This document shows, piece after piece, positions 32,982-42,291 of a stretch of 64,000 nucleotides of DNA (positions within the stretch are counted from its first letter, which is position 1; every line of letters begins with the position of its first letter). Below the pieces are notes generated by a model. It searched no databases, was not told where the DNA came from, and saw only the letters and a list, made by a program, of their open reading frames with translations. Made by a program: the position numbers and the translations under genes. Source of the DNA: Pantoea anthophila (GTDB lineage: Bacteria; Pseudomonadota; Gammaproteobacteria; Enterobacterales; Enterobacteriaceae); contig NZ_VHIZ01000066.1 of assembly GCF_006494375.1 (NCBI RefSeq), forward strand, positions 62,001-126,000. The letters are read 5' to 3'.

Positions 32982-33950
32982 TTACACCGCGACACGCTTC
33001 TGCTTTTTACGCTGGTACATCCGCTCATCGCTGTCGTGCAGCAGCTGTTCCAGCGACTGCGGCTGCGCCGGATCAAACTCAACGATGCCGGAAGAGAACT
33101 GCAGGTGGTAACGACGATTCAGGCTGATCGACTGCTGACGCAGATAGCAGGCGAACTGCTGTAACAGCGCTTCGCTCTGCTGCTGCGACATGCCATTGAG
33201 CAGCACCACAAACTCGTCGCCGCCCAGTCGGGCAAAGAGATCGGAGTGTTTAAACACCACCTTCATCGCGTCGGCAAAGTCCATCAGCGCACGGTCGCCT
33301 TCGCGATGGCCCAGCGAGTCATTGATCTGCTTGAACTTGTCGAGGTCGAGAAACGTCAGTGAGGCTGGCCGGTTTTTCATCCGGCACTCGTTCAGCACCA
33401 TCTGTCCCAGGGTCATAAAGCCGCGGCGATTGGTTATCTGCGTCAGTTCGTCGCAGGTGGCGGTCTGAAAGGCGACCAGCTCCGCTTCTGCCATCGCGGC
33501 CAGGTCACGCATGGTAGCCTGATCCTCTTCATCAAACTGGCGCGGTTCGCGTCCAATGATGCAGAGCGTACCCAGTTTGGCGCCGCCCGGTGCACGCAGC
33601 GGACAGCCGGCATAAAAACGGATGTGTGGATCGCCGGTGACGAGCGGGTTGTCGTGAAAACGCTCATCTTTATGCGCATCTTCAACAATCATGATCTCAT
33701 CCTGCAGGATAGCGTGTCCGCAGAAGGAGATATTGCGCGGCGATCCCGGCGGTGCAAAGCCCTGAGCCGATTTAAACCATTGATGGTCAGCTTCCAGCAG
33801 GCTGACTAACGCGATAGGCACGTCAAACAGGCGGCGGGCCAGACGGGTTAAACGATCAAAACGTTCCTCCGCGGTGGTGTTCATGATGTTCAGCGCACGC
33901 AGCTGCGATAAACGTTGTGCCTCGTCGGCAGGAATGTCAGGTGCTTTCAT
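32982..33950 (-). CDS. Diguanylate cyclase with GAF sensor domain
   Basis: From the ATG at 33950 (322 residues) the protein has a GAF domain (about 25-155; FCGHAILQDE and YAGCPLRAPGG are typical) and a GGDEF domain (about 165-320) with the intact RLGGDEF active site at 241-247. It should make cyclic di-GMP in the cytoplasm. The usual RxxD inhibitory site just before the motif is not present (the place reads KHSD), so product inhibition is unlikely. The open frame extends to 34082, but AAGG before 33950 and the family start favour the shorter form. Confidence 0.85.
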   Translation of the reverse strand: MKAPDIPADEAQRLSQLRALNIMNTTAEERFDRLTRLARRLFDVPIALVSLLEADHQWFKSAQGFAPPGSPRNISFCGHAILQDEIMIVEDAHKDERFHDNPLVTGDPHIRFYAGCPLRAPGGAKLGTLCIIGREPRQFDEEDQATMRDLAAMAEAELVAFQTATCDELTQITNRRGFMTLGQMVLNECRMKNRPASLTFLDLDKFKQINDSLGHREGDRALMDFADAMKVVFKHSDLFARLGGDEFVVLLNGMSQQQSEALLQQFACYLRQQSISLNRRYHLQFSSGIVEFDPAQPQSLEQLLHDSDERMYQRKKQKRVAV

Positions 33951-34053
33951 CACAGAGACCTTTGTTGGTTTAGCCGAAGCCAGGTTCTGGTGTTTGCCTT
34001 TTGGCGGAGAAGAAGAGCGTGACATCGCGATCACGCTCTTTATGAGGAGGGGA

Positions 34054-35037
34054 TCAGAGCACCTTTTGTTCGGCGAGATCAAGAGCGAAATAGCTGAAAA
34101 TCAGGTCTGCACCGGCACGTTTGATCGCCCCGAGGCTTTCCAGCACCACATTACGCTCGTCAATGGCACCGGCCGCAGCGGCAAACTTGATCATCGCGTA
34201 TTCGCCACTCACCTGATAAGCCGCCAGAGGCAGTTCGGTGCGCTCACGGATGTCACGCAGGATATCCAGATAGGCACCTGCCGGTTTCACCATCAGTGAA
34301 TCTGCGCCCTGAGCCGCGTCGAGCAGTGATTCACGAATCGCTTCACGGCGGTTCATCGGGTTCATCTGATACGTTTTACGATCGCCTTTCAGCGCCGTGC
34401 CCGCGGCTTCACGGAACGGGCCGTAGAAGGAGGAGGCAAACTTGGTGGAGTAGGACATGATTGCGGTCTGAGTGAAGCCCGCCGCGTCCAGCGCGCGACG
34501 AATCGCCTCAACCTGCCCATCCATCGCCGCCGACGGGGCGATAAAATCGGCTCCGGCTGCGGCAGCAACGACCGCCTGCTTACCCAGGTTTTCCAGGGTG
34601 GCATCGTTGTCGACACCGTGATCGCAGAGCACGCCACAGTGGCCGTGGCTGGTGTATTCACAGAAGCAGGTGTCAGACATGACGATCATCTCCGGCACGG
34701 TCTCTTTGCAGATGCGCGACATGCGGGCCACCAGACCGTTTTCGTTCCACGCATCGCTGCCGGTGGCATCGGTGTGGTGCGAAATACCAAAGGTCATGAC
34801 CGAGCGGATACCGGCTTTGGCGATACGCTCAATCTCATAAGCGAGACGTTTTTCCGGAATACGCATCACGCCAGGCATCGCCTGAATCGGTTTGTAGTCG
34901 TCGACCTCTTCTTCAACAAAAATGGGCAGAGCCAGATCGTTCAGGCTCAGGGATGACTCCTGGAACATTTCACGCATTGACGCGCTGGCGCGCAATCTTC
35001 TTGGGCGCTGGATAAGGGAATAATCAGACATTTTCAT
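34054..35037 (-). CDS. hemB: Delta-aminolevulinic acid dehydratase (porphobilinogen synthase)
   Basis: HemB condenses two molecules of 5-aminolevulinate to porphobilinogen in haem synthesis. The zinc ligands are in DTCFCEYTSHGHCG, and the two active-site lysines are in MSYSTKFASSFYG and LMVKPAGAYLD. It is 327 residues from 35037; an ATG two codons in (35031) is equally possible, compared with 324 residues in E. coli. It stands between the cyclase gene and proP, all on the minus strand. Confidence 0.96.
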   Translation of the reverse strand: MKMSDYSLIQRPRRLRASASMREMFQESSLSLNDLALPIFVEEEVDDYKPIQAMPGVMRIPEKRLAYEIERIAKAGIRSVMTFGISHHTDATGSDAWNENGLVARMSRICKETVPEMIVMSDTCFCEYTSHGHCGVLCDHGVDNDATLENLGKQAVVAAAAGADFIAPSAAMDGQVEAIRRALDAAGFTQTAIMSYSTKFASSFYGPFREAAGTALKGDRKTYQMNPMNRREAIRESLLDAAQGADSLMVKPAGAYLDILRDIRERTELPLAAYQVSGEYAMIKFAAAAGAIDERNVVLESLGAIKRAGADLIFSYFALDLAEQKVL

Positions 35038-35123
35038 TCTTACGCAGGTGAAAAAAGTGACAACAGTTTACTCCCTTTGCCCGCAGGGCATGAAGGATTG
35101 TGTGCGGTAGGGAGGGGGAAAAT

Positions 35124-35149
35124 GCTCTCCCGCCGGGCGGCGGGAGAGC
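35124..35149 (-). terminator. Terminator of proP
   Basis: A perfect eleven-base-pair stem (GCTCTCCCGCC with GGCGGGAGAGC, four-base loop) is followed on the minus strand by ATTTTCCCCC. It lies about 8 bases after the proP stop. Confidence 0.75.
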
Positions 35150-35156
35150 AGAACGA

Positions 35157-36662
35157 TTACTCGTTGATATCCGGATGCTGCTGCACCAGATTTTTACGTT
35201 TCGCTTCCAGACGGGCGATCTCTGCGTCGATATCTTCGATTTTATTCTCGATGTTATCGTGATGCTCCTGCAGAATCTCGCGCGCTTCTTCCATATCTGA
35301 CGCGGCCGGTGTTGCCCCTTTCAGTGGCTTGTTCGCGGTCTCTTTCATGAACAGACCGGTAATCAGACCAATCACGGCCACGACCATCAGATAGTAGGCA
35401 GGCATGTAGAGGTTGTCGGTTGACTCAACCAGCCAGGCGGCCAGCGTAGGGGTCAGACCGGCAACCAGTACCGAGATGTTAAAGGCACTGGCCAGCGCAC
35501 TGTAGCGGATGTGGGTCGGGAACATGGCAGGCAGTGACGAAGCCATCACACCGGTGAAGGAGTTCAGGATCACCGCCATCAGCAGCAGACCACCAAAAAT
35601 CATGCCCAGCACGCCACTGTTGATCATCATGAAGGCAGGGATCGAGAAGACCATCAGGGCGAGACTGCCGATGATAACAAACGGGCGGCGGCCAAAACGG
35701 TCACTCATCATGCCGATCATCGGCTGAACAAACAGCATCCCGATCATGATGGCGATAATAATCATCACACCGTGATCTTCGCTGTAGTGCAGGTTATGCG
35801 ACAGGTAGCTCGGCATGTACGTCAGCAACATGTAGTAGGTGACGTTTGTGGCGATGACCAGACCGATACAGGAGAGCAGGCTGCGCCAGTGTTTGGTCGC
35901 AATCTCTTTGAAGGAGACTTTCGGGCCATCCTGCAGACCTTCGCGGTCACCCTGTTCCAGCTTGTCCACGTGCTGCTGGAATGCCGGGGTTTCTTCCAGC
36001 GCATGACGCAGGTAAAGACCGATGATGCCCAGCGGCAGCGCAACGAAGAACGGCAGACGCCAGCCCCACTCAAGGAAGTTCGCTTCCCCGATAATGGAAG
36101 AGATCAGCACGACCAGACCCGCACCCAGCACGAAGCCGGCAATGGAGCCAAAGTCGAGCCAGCTTCCCATGAAGCCGCGTTTGCGGTCAGGCGAATATTC
36201 GGCCACGAAGATCGAGGCACCGGTATATTCACCGCCCACCGAGAAGCCCTGTGCCATCTTCGCTAACAGCAGCAGAATCGGCGCCCAGATGCCGATGGAG
36301 GCATAGGAGGGAATCAGGCCGATACAGAAGGTACTGACCGACATGATGATAATGGTGATGGAAAGAATTTTCTGACGACCATATTTGTCGCCCAGCATAC
36401 CGAAGAACAGACCACCCAGCGGTCGGATCAGGAAGGGCACAGAAAAGGTACCCAGCGCCGCGATCATCTGAACGCCTGGCGACGCATCCGGGAAGAAGAC
36501 TTTACCCAGCGCATAGGCCACAAAGCCGTAAACGCCGAAGTCAAACCACTCCATCGCGTTACCCAGAGAGGCCGCCGTGATGGCTTTACGTAAACGGGCA
36601 TCATCAATGATGGTGACATCATTGATCCCAATTGGTTTTACACGCTTCCTACGCAATTTCAT
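35157..36662 (-). CDS. proP: Osmosensory proline/glycine betaine:proton symporter
   Basis: The 501-residue MFS protein matches E. coli ProP closely, from MKLRRKRVKPIG to the C-terminal coiled coil (about 460-500, heptads in NIENKIEDIDAEIARLEAK). That coil tunes osmotic activation. It takes up proline, glycine betaine and ectoine when external osmolality rises. The ATG at 36662 is chosen by homology and AGGG upstream; the open frame runs 29 codons further. A promoter with an overlapping CRP half-site lies at 36823-36853. Confidence 0.95.
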   Translation of the reverse strand: MKLRRKRVKPIGINDVTIIDDARLRKAITAASLGNAMEWFDFGVYGFVAYALGKVFFPDASPGVQMIAALGTFSVPFLIRPLGGLFFGMLGDKYGRQKILSITIIIMSVSTFCIGLIPSYASIGIWAPILLLLAKMAQGFSVGGEYTGASIFVAEYSPDRKRGFMGSWLDFGSIAGFVLGAGLVVLISSIIGEANFLEWGWRLPFFVALPLGIIGLYLRHALEETPAFQQHVDKLEQGDREGLQDGPKVSFKEIATKHWRSLLSCIGLVIATNVTYYMLLTYMPSYLSHNLHYSEDHGVMIIIAIMIGMLFVQPMIGMMSDRFGRRPFVIIGSLALMVFSIPAFMMINSGVLGMIFGGLLLMAVILNSFTGVMASSLPAMFPTHIRYSALASAFNISVLVAGLTPTLAAWLVESTDNLYMPAYYLMVVAVIGLITGLFMKETANKPLKGATPAASDMEEAREILQEHHDNIENKIEDIDAEIARLEAKRKNLVQQHPDINE

Positions 36663-37097
36663 AGAATTACCCTGTAATGGAACACGAAAGTTCTCAACGG
36701 CGCGAGCCGGATGAATCGTACAGACCGCCACGTTGAGAAATTTAAGCATAGCCGTAAATACGCGCTGTTTTAGCGCCCGTTAACACAATAATTACTGTTG
36801 TGATTATTGCGAACAGCGACAGAGTATACCGTTTTTGTGTGATATCTGTCATGTTTGGGCTACATGTAGCCTCTTTTTGCCACTGATAAGGCTATTTCTC
36901 TCCGCAAAAAAATTATCACTCTGCGTGACAATCGCCGCTTTTTTCAGCACTTGAGCGGCGGTCCTCACGCTTTTCCGGACGGGAGAAATGACGGGCTGGA
37001 GGAGGGAGGGAGCGCGAAGGAGATGACCCTGACAAAAGGGAGAACCGCGACGGGCCGATCGGCTATCGGCGTTCTGTCGTCAGACGCCGGTAGCCGG
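36663..37097. other. proP upstream region
   Basis: These 435 bases lie between two minus-strand genes. They hold the proP promoter, a 24-base near-palindrome at 36786-36809 (CAATAATTAC/GTGATTATTG), and a strong hairpin at 37057-37099 that overlaps the end of the EAL gene. No coding frame was convincing. Confidence 0.55.
36823..36853 (-). promoter_or_regulatory. proP P1-like promoter with overlapping CRP-like site
   Basis: On the minus strand ATGACA (36847-36852) and TATACT (36823-36828) are 18 bases apart. TGTGA-N6-TCATG at 36838-36853 overlaps the -35 and resembles a CRP site. CRP represses proP P1 in E. coli, which fits this layout. Confidence 0.5.
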
Positions 37098-37099
37098 TC
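37057..37099. other. Strong hairpin at the end of the EAL gene
   Basis: Sixteen-base arms pair fully as plus-strand RNA (two G-U pairs) across an eleven-base loop. As minus-strand RNA there are two C/A mismatches. It reaches into the stop codon of the EAL gene. It may be a terminator without T-tract or part of a plus-strand transcript. Confidence 0.45.
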
Positions 37100-38687
37100 A
37101 GGTCGTAAGGGCCAGGTCCGGCTCCACGGGCTGGTCGCCCTGTTCGGCCAGCCAGGCGATCAGTCCCGCATTGTCCAGCGGGCGCGCGTAATAGTAGCCC
37201 TGAATAAAGACCACGCCGCGCTGTTGCAGATAACGGAACTGCAAGGCGGTTTCGACCCCTTCGCCCAGGACTTCCAGCTCCAGCTCATGACTGAGCTGGA
37301 TAATGGCATCCAGAACGGGTGTTCTGCCCTCAAGCGACTCGATGGTGTTGATAAAGCCCCGATCAATCTTGAGATAATCCAGCGTGAAGGTCTGTAAATA
37401 GCTCAGCGAACAGTGACCCGTGCCAAAATCGTCAATCGCGACTTTCATGCCGCAGTGACGCAGGTGTTCCAGTTTGCGTGCCACTGCCGCGCCCTCTTTG
37501 ATCAGGCTGCGCTCGGTCAGCTCCAGCGTGATCAGGAACTGCTTATCCCTGACCTGTTCAGCGAAGTGCAGCATATCGTCGACAAAGTCAGGATGCTGCA
37601 GGTGCTCCGCCGCCACGTTAATTCCCAGGTGGAAATGGGGCTCTACCTGCCAGCTCCGGACATCTTCTGCGACCAACGCCAGCAGGTGGCGGGTCAGCGG
37701 CACAATCATGCCTTCCGCTTCTGCGGCACCGATAAAAATATCCGGCCGCACGCCGTTGCCGTCCGGGGTTGTCCAGCGCAGCAGCGCCTCAACACCGACG
37801 CAGCGCTGCAGCCGGTTGTCATAGACCGGCTGATAGTGCGCCCTGAACTGGCCGCTGGCGATAGCGCGCCGGATCTCATCGCGCCAGGAAATACGTCGCT
37901 GCAGCCAGTTCGCCATTATCATCATCAGCAGAATAGAGAAGATTGCCGCCATCGGCATAATGATAAACATCACCTGACGCCAGGCCGAAATCAGCTCCGT
38001 GGGCGAGGCTATCAGCGTGACCGTCAGCGGATAGCGCTGGGAGGATGCCTGATAAATCGACGGTTTGAACCAGCTGTCGGCGGCGATTTGCGGATCGCCA
38101 TAGGAGATGGGCGCACCATCACTGAAATCCATGCTGAAATGGTAGCGATGGGTGCTGCTGATGGCGCGCATAAAATCGATCAGATACTGCCCATCGATCA
38201 CCGCCCAGAAACTTTCGCCATCAGGCAGGTCGCGCACAAAAATCACGGCGGGACGCGTCGGCACACCGGCGGTACCGGCAATCGACAGGCTCCACCAGGC
38301 TTTACCGGTGACCGGGGCATCACGCAGGATCATCGCTTTCAGCGGGGCAGGACGTGAACCATACACCGATGAACAGGCAATTTTTCCCTGCTCCATTTTA
38401 CCGATAGCGCGAAAATAGGGATTAAGTGAGCCGATGCGCTGCAGCTGGTTTTCAATCTGGCTGCAGGGCACCTGATCAAACTGGCGCAGCTCGGTAATCA
38501 TATTCCAGGCGCTGTCGCTCATTCTCTCCGCCTGGGATAGCAGGGTTTCTGCCGCGCTCATCTGCTGCTGATGAACGGTGTGGCGCGCATCCAGTGCGGT
38601 AAAAAACAGGCCAATAACCAGAGGCAGCAGGCCGGAGATAATAATCACCAGCCTGGCGTAGTCGCGTTTTCGTTTCAGTAGCGGCAC
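37098..38687 (-). CDS. Membrane-bound cyclic-di-GMP phosphodiesterase, CSS-EAL type
   Basis: The 529-residue protein has an N-terminal membrane segment (about 12-32), a periplasmic CSS domain with Cys75 and CSS at 105-107, a second membrane segment (about 238-262), and a C-terminal EAL domain. The EAL catalytic residues are all present: EAL at 300-302, Asn357, Glu389, the Asp pair 419-420, Lys440 and Glu476. It should break down c-di-GMP to pGpG. In E. coli CSS-EAL proteins such as PdeC, the periplasmic cysteines sense redox state. A matching GGDEF protein lies 3 kb away, but they are separate transcripts. Confidence 0.9.
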   Translation of the reverse strand: MPLLKRKRDYARLVIIISGLLPLVIGLFFTALDARHTVHQQQMSAAETLLSQAERMSDSAWNMITELRQFDQVPCSQIENQLQRIGSLNPYFRAIGKMEQGKIACSSVYGSRPAPLKAMILRDAPVTGKAWWSLSIAGTAGVPTRPAVIFVRDLPDGESFWAVIDGQYLIDFMRAISSTHRYHFSMDFSDGAPISYGDPQIAADSWFKPSIYQASSQRYPLTVTLIASPTELISAWRQVMFIIMPMAAIFSILLMMIMANWLQRRISWRDEIRRAIASGQFRAHYQPVYDNRLQRCVGVEALLRWTTPDGNGVRPDIFIGAAEAEGMIVPLTRHLLALVAEDVRSWQVEPHFHLGINVAAEHLQHPDFVDDMLHFAEQVRDKQFLITLELTERSLIKEGAAVARKLEHLRHCGMKVAIDDFGTGHCSLSYLQTFTLDYLKIDRGFINTIESLEGRTPVLDAIIQLSHELELEVLGEGVETALQFRYLQQRGVVFIQGYYYARPLDNAGLIAWLAEQGDQPVEPDLALTT

Positions 38688-38975
38688 CGCAAAATCCTCT
38701 GAATATTATTGGTGTTATCAGGAGGCGCTAATCCGCTGCGCAGAATAACATCTCTCCGGGCGGAGCAGATTAGCGTTTTTGCAATCAATCAGACTGACTC
38801 AGGTCAATTATCGAACAGTGCGTGTCATTTATGTGACGTTTGTTTTGTCTTTATTGCGATTCAGCGACACAAATTCAGCAGGCAGGACGCGGGGGATAAC
38901 GGGCGATGCGCAGCGGTGGGCGAAAGGCCCTGCGCCGTCACGGGACGGTCGCAGGGCGGGCGCGTGAATGAAGAA

Positions 38976-40160
38976 TTAATCAGTAAAAAAGATCTGCTTC
39001 AGCGCCACTTCCACCCCGCGCAGTTCAGCCAGTCCTTTCAGGCGGCCAATGGCGGAATAGCCGGGGTTGGTGCGTTTATGCAGGTCATCCAGCATCTGAT
39101 GGCCGTGGTCGGGGCGCATAGGAATGGCCCGCAGGTTGCCCGCCCGACGACGGCGCTGCTCTTCGGCCAGAATGACCCTGATCACCCCCACCATATCGAC
39201 ATCCCCCGCCAGATGCGCCGCCTCATGGAAACTGGCGGGATTCTCTTCACGCTTCGTGGCGCGCAGATGGACAAAGTTGATGCGGTCGGCGTAGGTTTCC
39301 GCCATCTCAACCAGCGCATTGTCGGCCCGCACGCCGTAGGAGCCGGTGCAGAAACAGAATCCGTTGTGCAGGCTGTCGACGGTTTCCTTCAGCCACTGCA
39401 TATCTTCCTGCGTGGAGATAATGCGCGGCAGGCCCAGGATAGGACGCGGTGGATCGTCCGGGTGCACCGCCAGTTTTACGCCAGCCTCTTCCGCCACCGG
39501 CACGATGGCGCGCAGGAAGGTCGCCATATGTTCACGCAGTTTTGCTTTGTCGATGCCGTCATACTGCGCCAGCTGCGCCTGAAACTGCTCCAGTGTGTAC
39601 CCCTCTTCGGCGCCGGGCAGGCCCGCGATGATATTGCGCACCAGCGTGTTTTTCTCTTCCTCGCTCATCGCGGCAAAGCGCGCTCTGGCCGCCTGCTGCT
39701 CGGCCGCGCTGTAGTCCTGCTCTGCACCCGGACGTTTTAACAGGCAGAGTTCAAACGCGGCGAACGCGTCGGCATCGAAGCGCAGCGCCTTAGCGCCATC
39801 GGGCAGCGTCCAGGCGAGGTCGGTCCGCGTCCAGTCCAGCACCGGCATGAAGTTATAGCAGACGGTATCAATGCCGCAGGCGGCCAGATTGCGGATCGAC
39901 TGCTGATAATTGGCGATATAGCGCAGGTAGTCGCCGCGCTGGGTTTTAATCGCCTCATGAACCGGAATGCTCTCCACGACTGACCAGACCAGCCCTTTTT
40001 CCGCCAGCAGGGCCTGCCGGGCTTTGATCTCCTCAACCGGCCAGATCTCGCCGTTGGGAATGTGATGCAGTGCGGTAACGATGCCGGTCGCGCCTGCCTG
40101 ACGCGCATCATCCAGTGAAACCGGATCGTTCGGGCCGTACCATCGCCAGGTATGTTCCAT
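38976..40160 (-). CDS. uxuA: Mannonate dehydratase
   Basis: The 394-residue TIM-barrel enzyme matches UxuA (start MEHTWRWYGPNDPVSLDDARQ; HPDDPPRPILGLPRI with a metal-ligand His; FCTGSYGVR). It converts D-mannonate to 2-keto-3-deoxygluconate in the hexuronate pathway, relevant to growth on plant glucuronate. uxuB is not beside it. A divergent GntR-type regulator (UxuR-like) begins 147 bases away. Confidence 0.93.
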   Translation of the reverse strand: MEHTWRWYGPNDPVSLDDARQAGATGIVTALHHIPNGEIWPVEEIKARQALLAEKGLVWSVVESIPVHEAIKTQRGDYLRYIANYQQSIRNLAACGIDTVCYNFMPVLDWTRTDLAWTLPDGAKALRFDADAFAAFELCLLKRPGAEQDYSAAEQQAARARFAAMSEEEKNTLVRNIIAGLPGAEEGYTLEQFQAQLAQYDGIDKAKLREHMATFLRAIVPVAEEAGVKLAVHPDDPPRPILGLPRIISTQEDMQWLKETVDSLHNGFCFCTGSYGVRADNALVEMAETYADRINFVHLRATKREENPASFHEAAHLAGDVDMVGVIRVILAEEQRRRRAGNLRAIPMRPDHGHQMLDDLHKRTNPGYSAIGRLKGLAELRGVEVALKQIFFTD

Positions 40161-40182
40161 GTTTGCTCCTTAACTGTGATGT

Positions 40183-40207
40183 GGCCCAGTGGTCAGGCCG
40201 CTGGACC
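40183..40207. promoter_or_regulatory. Near-palindrome between uxuA and its regulator
   Basis: GGCCCAGTGGTC and GGCCGCTGGACC around a central A match as an inverted repeat at nine of twelve positions. It lies about 23 bases upstream of uxuA in the divergent region, a fitting place for the adjacent GntR regulator. It does not look like the E. coli UxuR consensus. Confidence 0.4.
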
Positions 40208-40307
40208 AAGAGTATGATAGTGTGCAAAACAAGGCCGTGATCCGGATCGCAGCATCATAAACTGCATCGGCCAGCGGGCCGATTGAGCAGGACAGGAGGA
40301 GAGGACA

Positions 40308-40991
40308 ATGACCCTGGCAGCCATTAAAACGGAGCGGCTCTACCGTCAGATAGCCAACGCCATTATGGCCGGTATCACGCGTGGTGACTTTGTCGCTGGC
40401 GGGCTGCTGCCGCCGGAGCGCGAGCTGGCAAAACAGCTGGGCGTCAGCCGATCATCCGTGCGTGAAGCGCTGATTGCGCTGGAGATGACCGGCTGGGTCG
40501 ATATCCGCACCGGCACCGGGGTGTTTGTCGCCCAGCCGCTGCCGCAGGCCGGGGACACGCAGGAGAGTGAGGCCTGCAGTCTGCAGGATCTGTTGCAGGC
40601 CCGTGAAGCCTTCGAAGGGATGCTGGCGGGATTTGCCGCCCGAAACGGCACGCCGGAACAGCGGGCGGCCCTGCTGGCGCTGGCCGCTGAGCTGCAGCAG
40701 CATCAGGAAAACGATGCCGCCTTTCTGGCTAAGGACAAACGTTTCCACCTGCTGATCAGCGAGATGAGTGGCAATGATGTGCTGCGCGACCTGCTGGAAC
40801 AGCTCTGGAACAAGCGCCACAGCCCCCATGTCGAGCGGCTGGAGCGCCATTTTGCTGATAACAGCTTTGCGCTGGAGATGAACGCTGACCATCAGCAGAT
40901 TGCCAGCGTGATCGTGGCGGGGGATGAGGCGGCTGCCCGTCAGGCCATGGAGAACCATCTGCGGCACGTCCAGCAGCGCTTACTTGGTTAA
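40308..40991 (+). CDS. FadR/GntR-family regulator, UxuR-like
   Basis: The 227-residue protein has an N-terminal winged helix (about 5-75; PPERELAKQLGVSRSSVREALIALE) and a C-terminal FCD ligand domain with metal-binding histidines (RFHLLISEM, NHLRHVQ). It is divergent from uxuA and most likely represses it until mannonate or a related hexuronate is present. GGAGGAG lies before the ATG. Its 3' end overlaps the convergent yhhT gene by 12 bases. Confidence 0.85.
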   Translation: MTLAAIKTERLYRQIANAIMAGITRGDFVAGGLLPPERELAKQLGVSRSSVREALIALEMTGWVDIRTGTGVFVAQPLPQAGDTQESEACSLQDLLQAREAFEGMLAGFAARNGTPEQRAALLALAAELQQHQENDAAFLAKDKRFHLLISEMSGNDVLRDLLEQLWNKRHSPHVERLERHFADNSFALEMNADHQQIASVIVAGDEAAARQAMENHLRHVQQRLLG

Positions 40992-42035
40992 GCCCCGCAC
41001 CCGTTTAGGTCGCCCGGTGCCCAGCAGAATGGCCAGACGGCTGCCGCCGGGGGTGGTTTCCATCAGGATTTTCGTGATGCTGGTAAGCGGCACCGACAGC
41101 AGCATGCCAACCGGGCCCAGCAGCCAGCCCCAGAAGACCAGGGAGAGGAACACCACCAGCGTCGACAGGCCCAGACCCCGGCCCATCAGGCGCGGTTCCA
41201 GCATATTGCCAAACACCATATGAATGGCCGTAAACAGGGCGGCCACCATCGCAGCATCAAACAGGCTGTTCAGCAGCAGCGCCTGCAGAAAGGGCGGGAT
41301 ACCGGCAATGATCGGGCCGATGTTGGGAATGAAGTTGAGGATAAACGCCACCACACCCCACAGCAGCGCGAACTTCACATCCAGCAGAAAGAGCGTCAGC
41401 CAGACCGCCACGCCGGTGATCAGGCTCACCAGGGTTTTCAGCGCCAGATAGTGGGTCACCCCTTTCAGCGCTTTGTGCAGCCCGGCGATGCGAATCTTAG
41501 GATTCACCAGCGCGTTACGCATTTTGTAGGGCAGGTGATGGACCTCAAACAGCATAAAGACGACGGTCAGCACCAGCAGCACGGTGTTAGTCATCGCGCC
41601 GGAAAAGCCGCTCAGCGCCACTGTGGCCAGATTCATCATGGTGTTGGGGTCGAAATGTTTGATCAGGACGTCGGTTGAGATGTTGAGATGAAAGCCTGCG
41701 GCCAGATGCTGCAGCACCGTCATTTTCTGCTCCATGGTGGCGCGCAGCTGCGGGTAGAGATCGGAAAACTCGCTCATTGAGCTGGCGATGATGGCGCCCA
41801 GCAGCACCATGACGCAGAAGATCACCGTGATCACCAGCCCGATCGCCAGCCCGCGGCGGAAGCCACGCCGCATCAGCATCGTCACCAGCGGGTTGAGTAC
41901 AATGGCAAAGAAAGCCGCCAGCAGCAGCGGGACCAGAATGTCGGACGCTGCCCGCACCCCGGCGAGGATAATGACCAGCATTGCCAGTTTGATCAGAATA
42001 TTTTGTCCGATCTTTTCCCGTTGCAGCTCGCTCAT
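40980..42035 (-). CDS. yhhT: AI-2E-family membrane protein YhhT
   Basis: From the ATG at 42035 (351 residues, GGAGAGGG before it) the protein closely matches E. coli YhhT, including FMLFEVHHLPYKMR, GNMLEPRLMG and WGWLLGPVGMLLSVPLTS. It has about eight membrane segments. The family (PerM/TqsA) is linked to export of small molecules, but YhhT itself has no settled function. It is divergent from yhhS, its usual neighbour. Confidence 0.88.
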   Translation of the reverse strand: MSELQREKIGQNILIKLAMLVIILAGVRAASDILVPLLLAAFFAIVLNPLVTMLMRRGFRRGLAIGLVITVIFCVMVLLGAIIASSMSEFSDLYPQLRATMEQKMTVLQHLAAGFHLNISTDVLIKHFDPNTMMNLATVALSGFSGAMTNTVLLVLTVVFMLFEVHHLPYKMRNALVNPKIRIAGLHKALKGVTHYLALKTLVSLITGVAVWLTLFLLDVKFALLWGVVAFILNFIPNIGPIIAGIPPFLQALLLNSLFDAAMVAALFTAIHMVFGNMLEPRLMGRGLGLSTLVVFLSLVFWGWLLGPVGMLLSVPLTSITKILMETTPGGSRLAILLGTGRPKRVRGLTK

Positions 42036-42291
42036 TCCCTCTCCCGTGACGTAAATTGGCTGTTGACAGTGTAGCTGAAAGAAAATTAACAATCTGATTT
42101 ATCAGAGAAACGGTAAAGCGCGGCGGCAGAAGGGCGTCTTAATCAGCGCCACCACACTCCACTTTCGCGGCAGGGGTTTTGTCCGGCACGCTGCGGCCGG
42201 TTGACGGCGCAGCGCCGATACGTCAGCGGTGAAAGCGGGTATAGTCGACGGATAAACCTTATCATTCAGTCTAATACGAGCGGGATCTCTC

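Noticed and set aside
37413..38357. Open frame of 314 codons opposite the EAL gene
   Set aside because: The EAL protein has all catalytic residues on the other strand; this frame has no domain or start signal.
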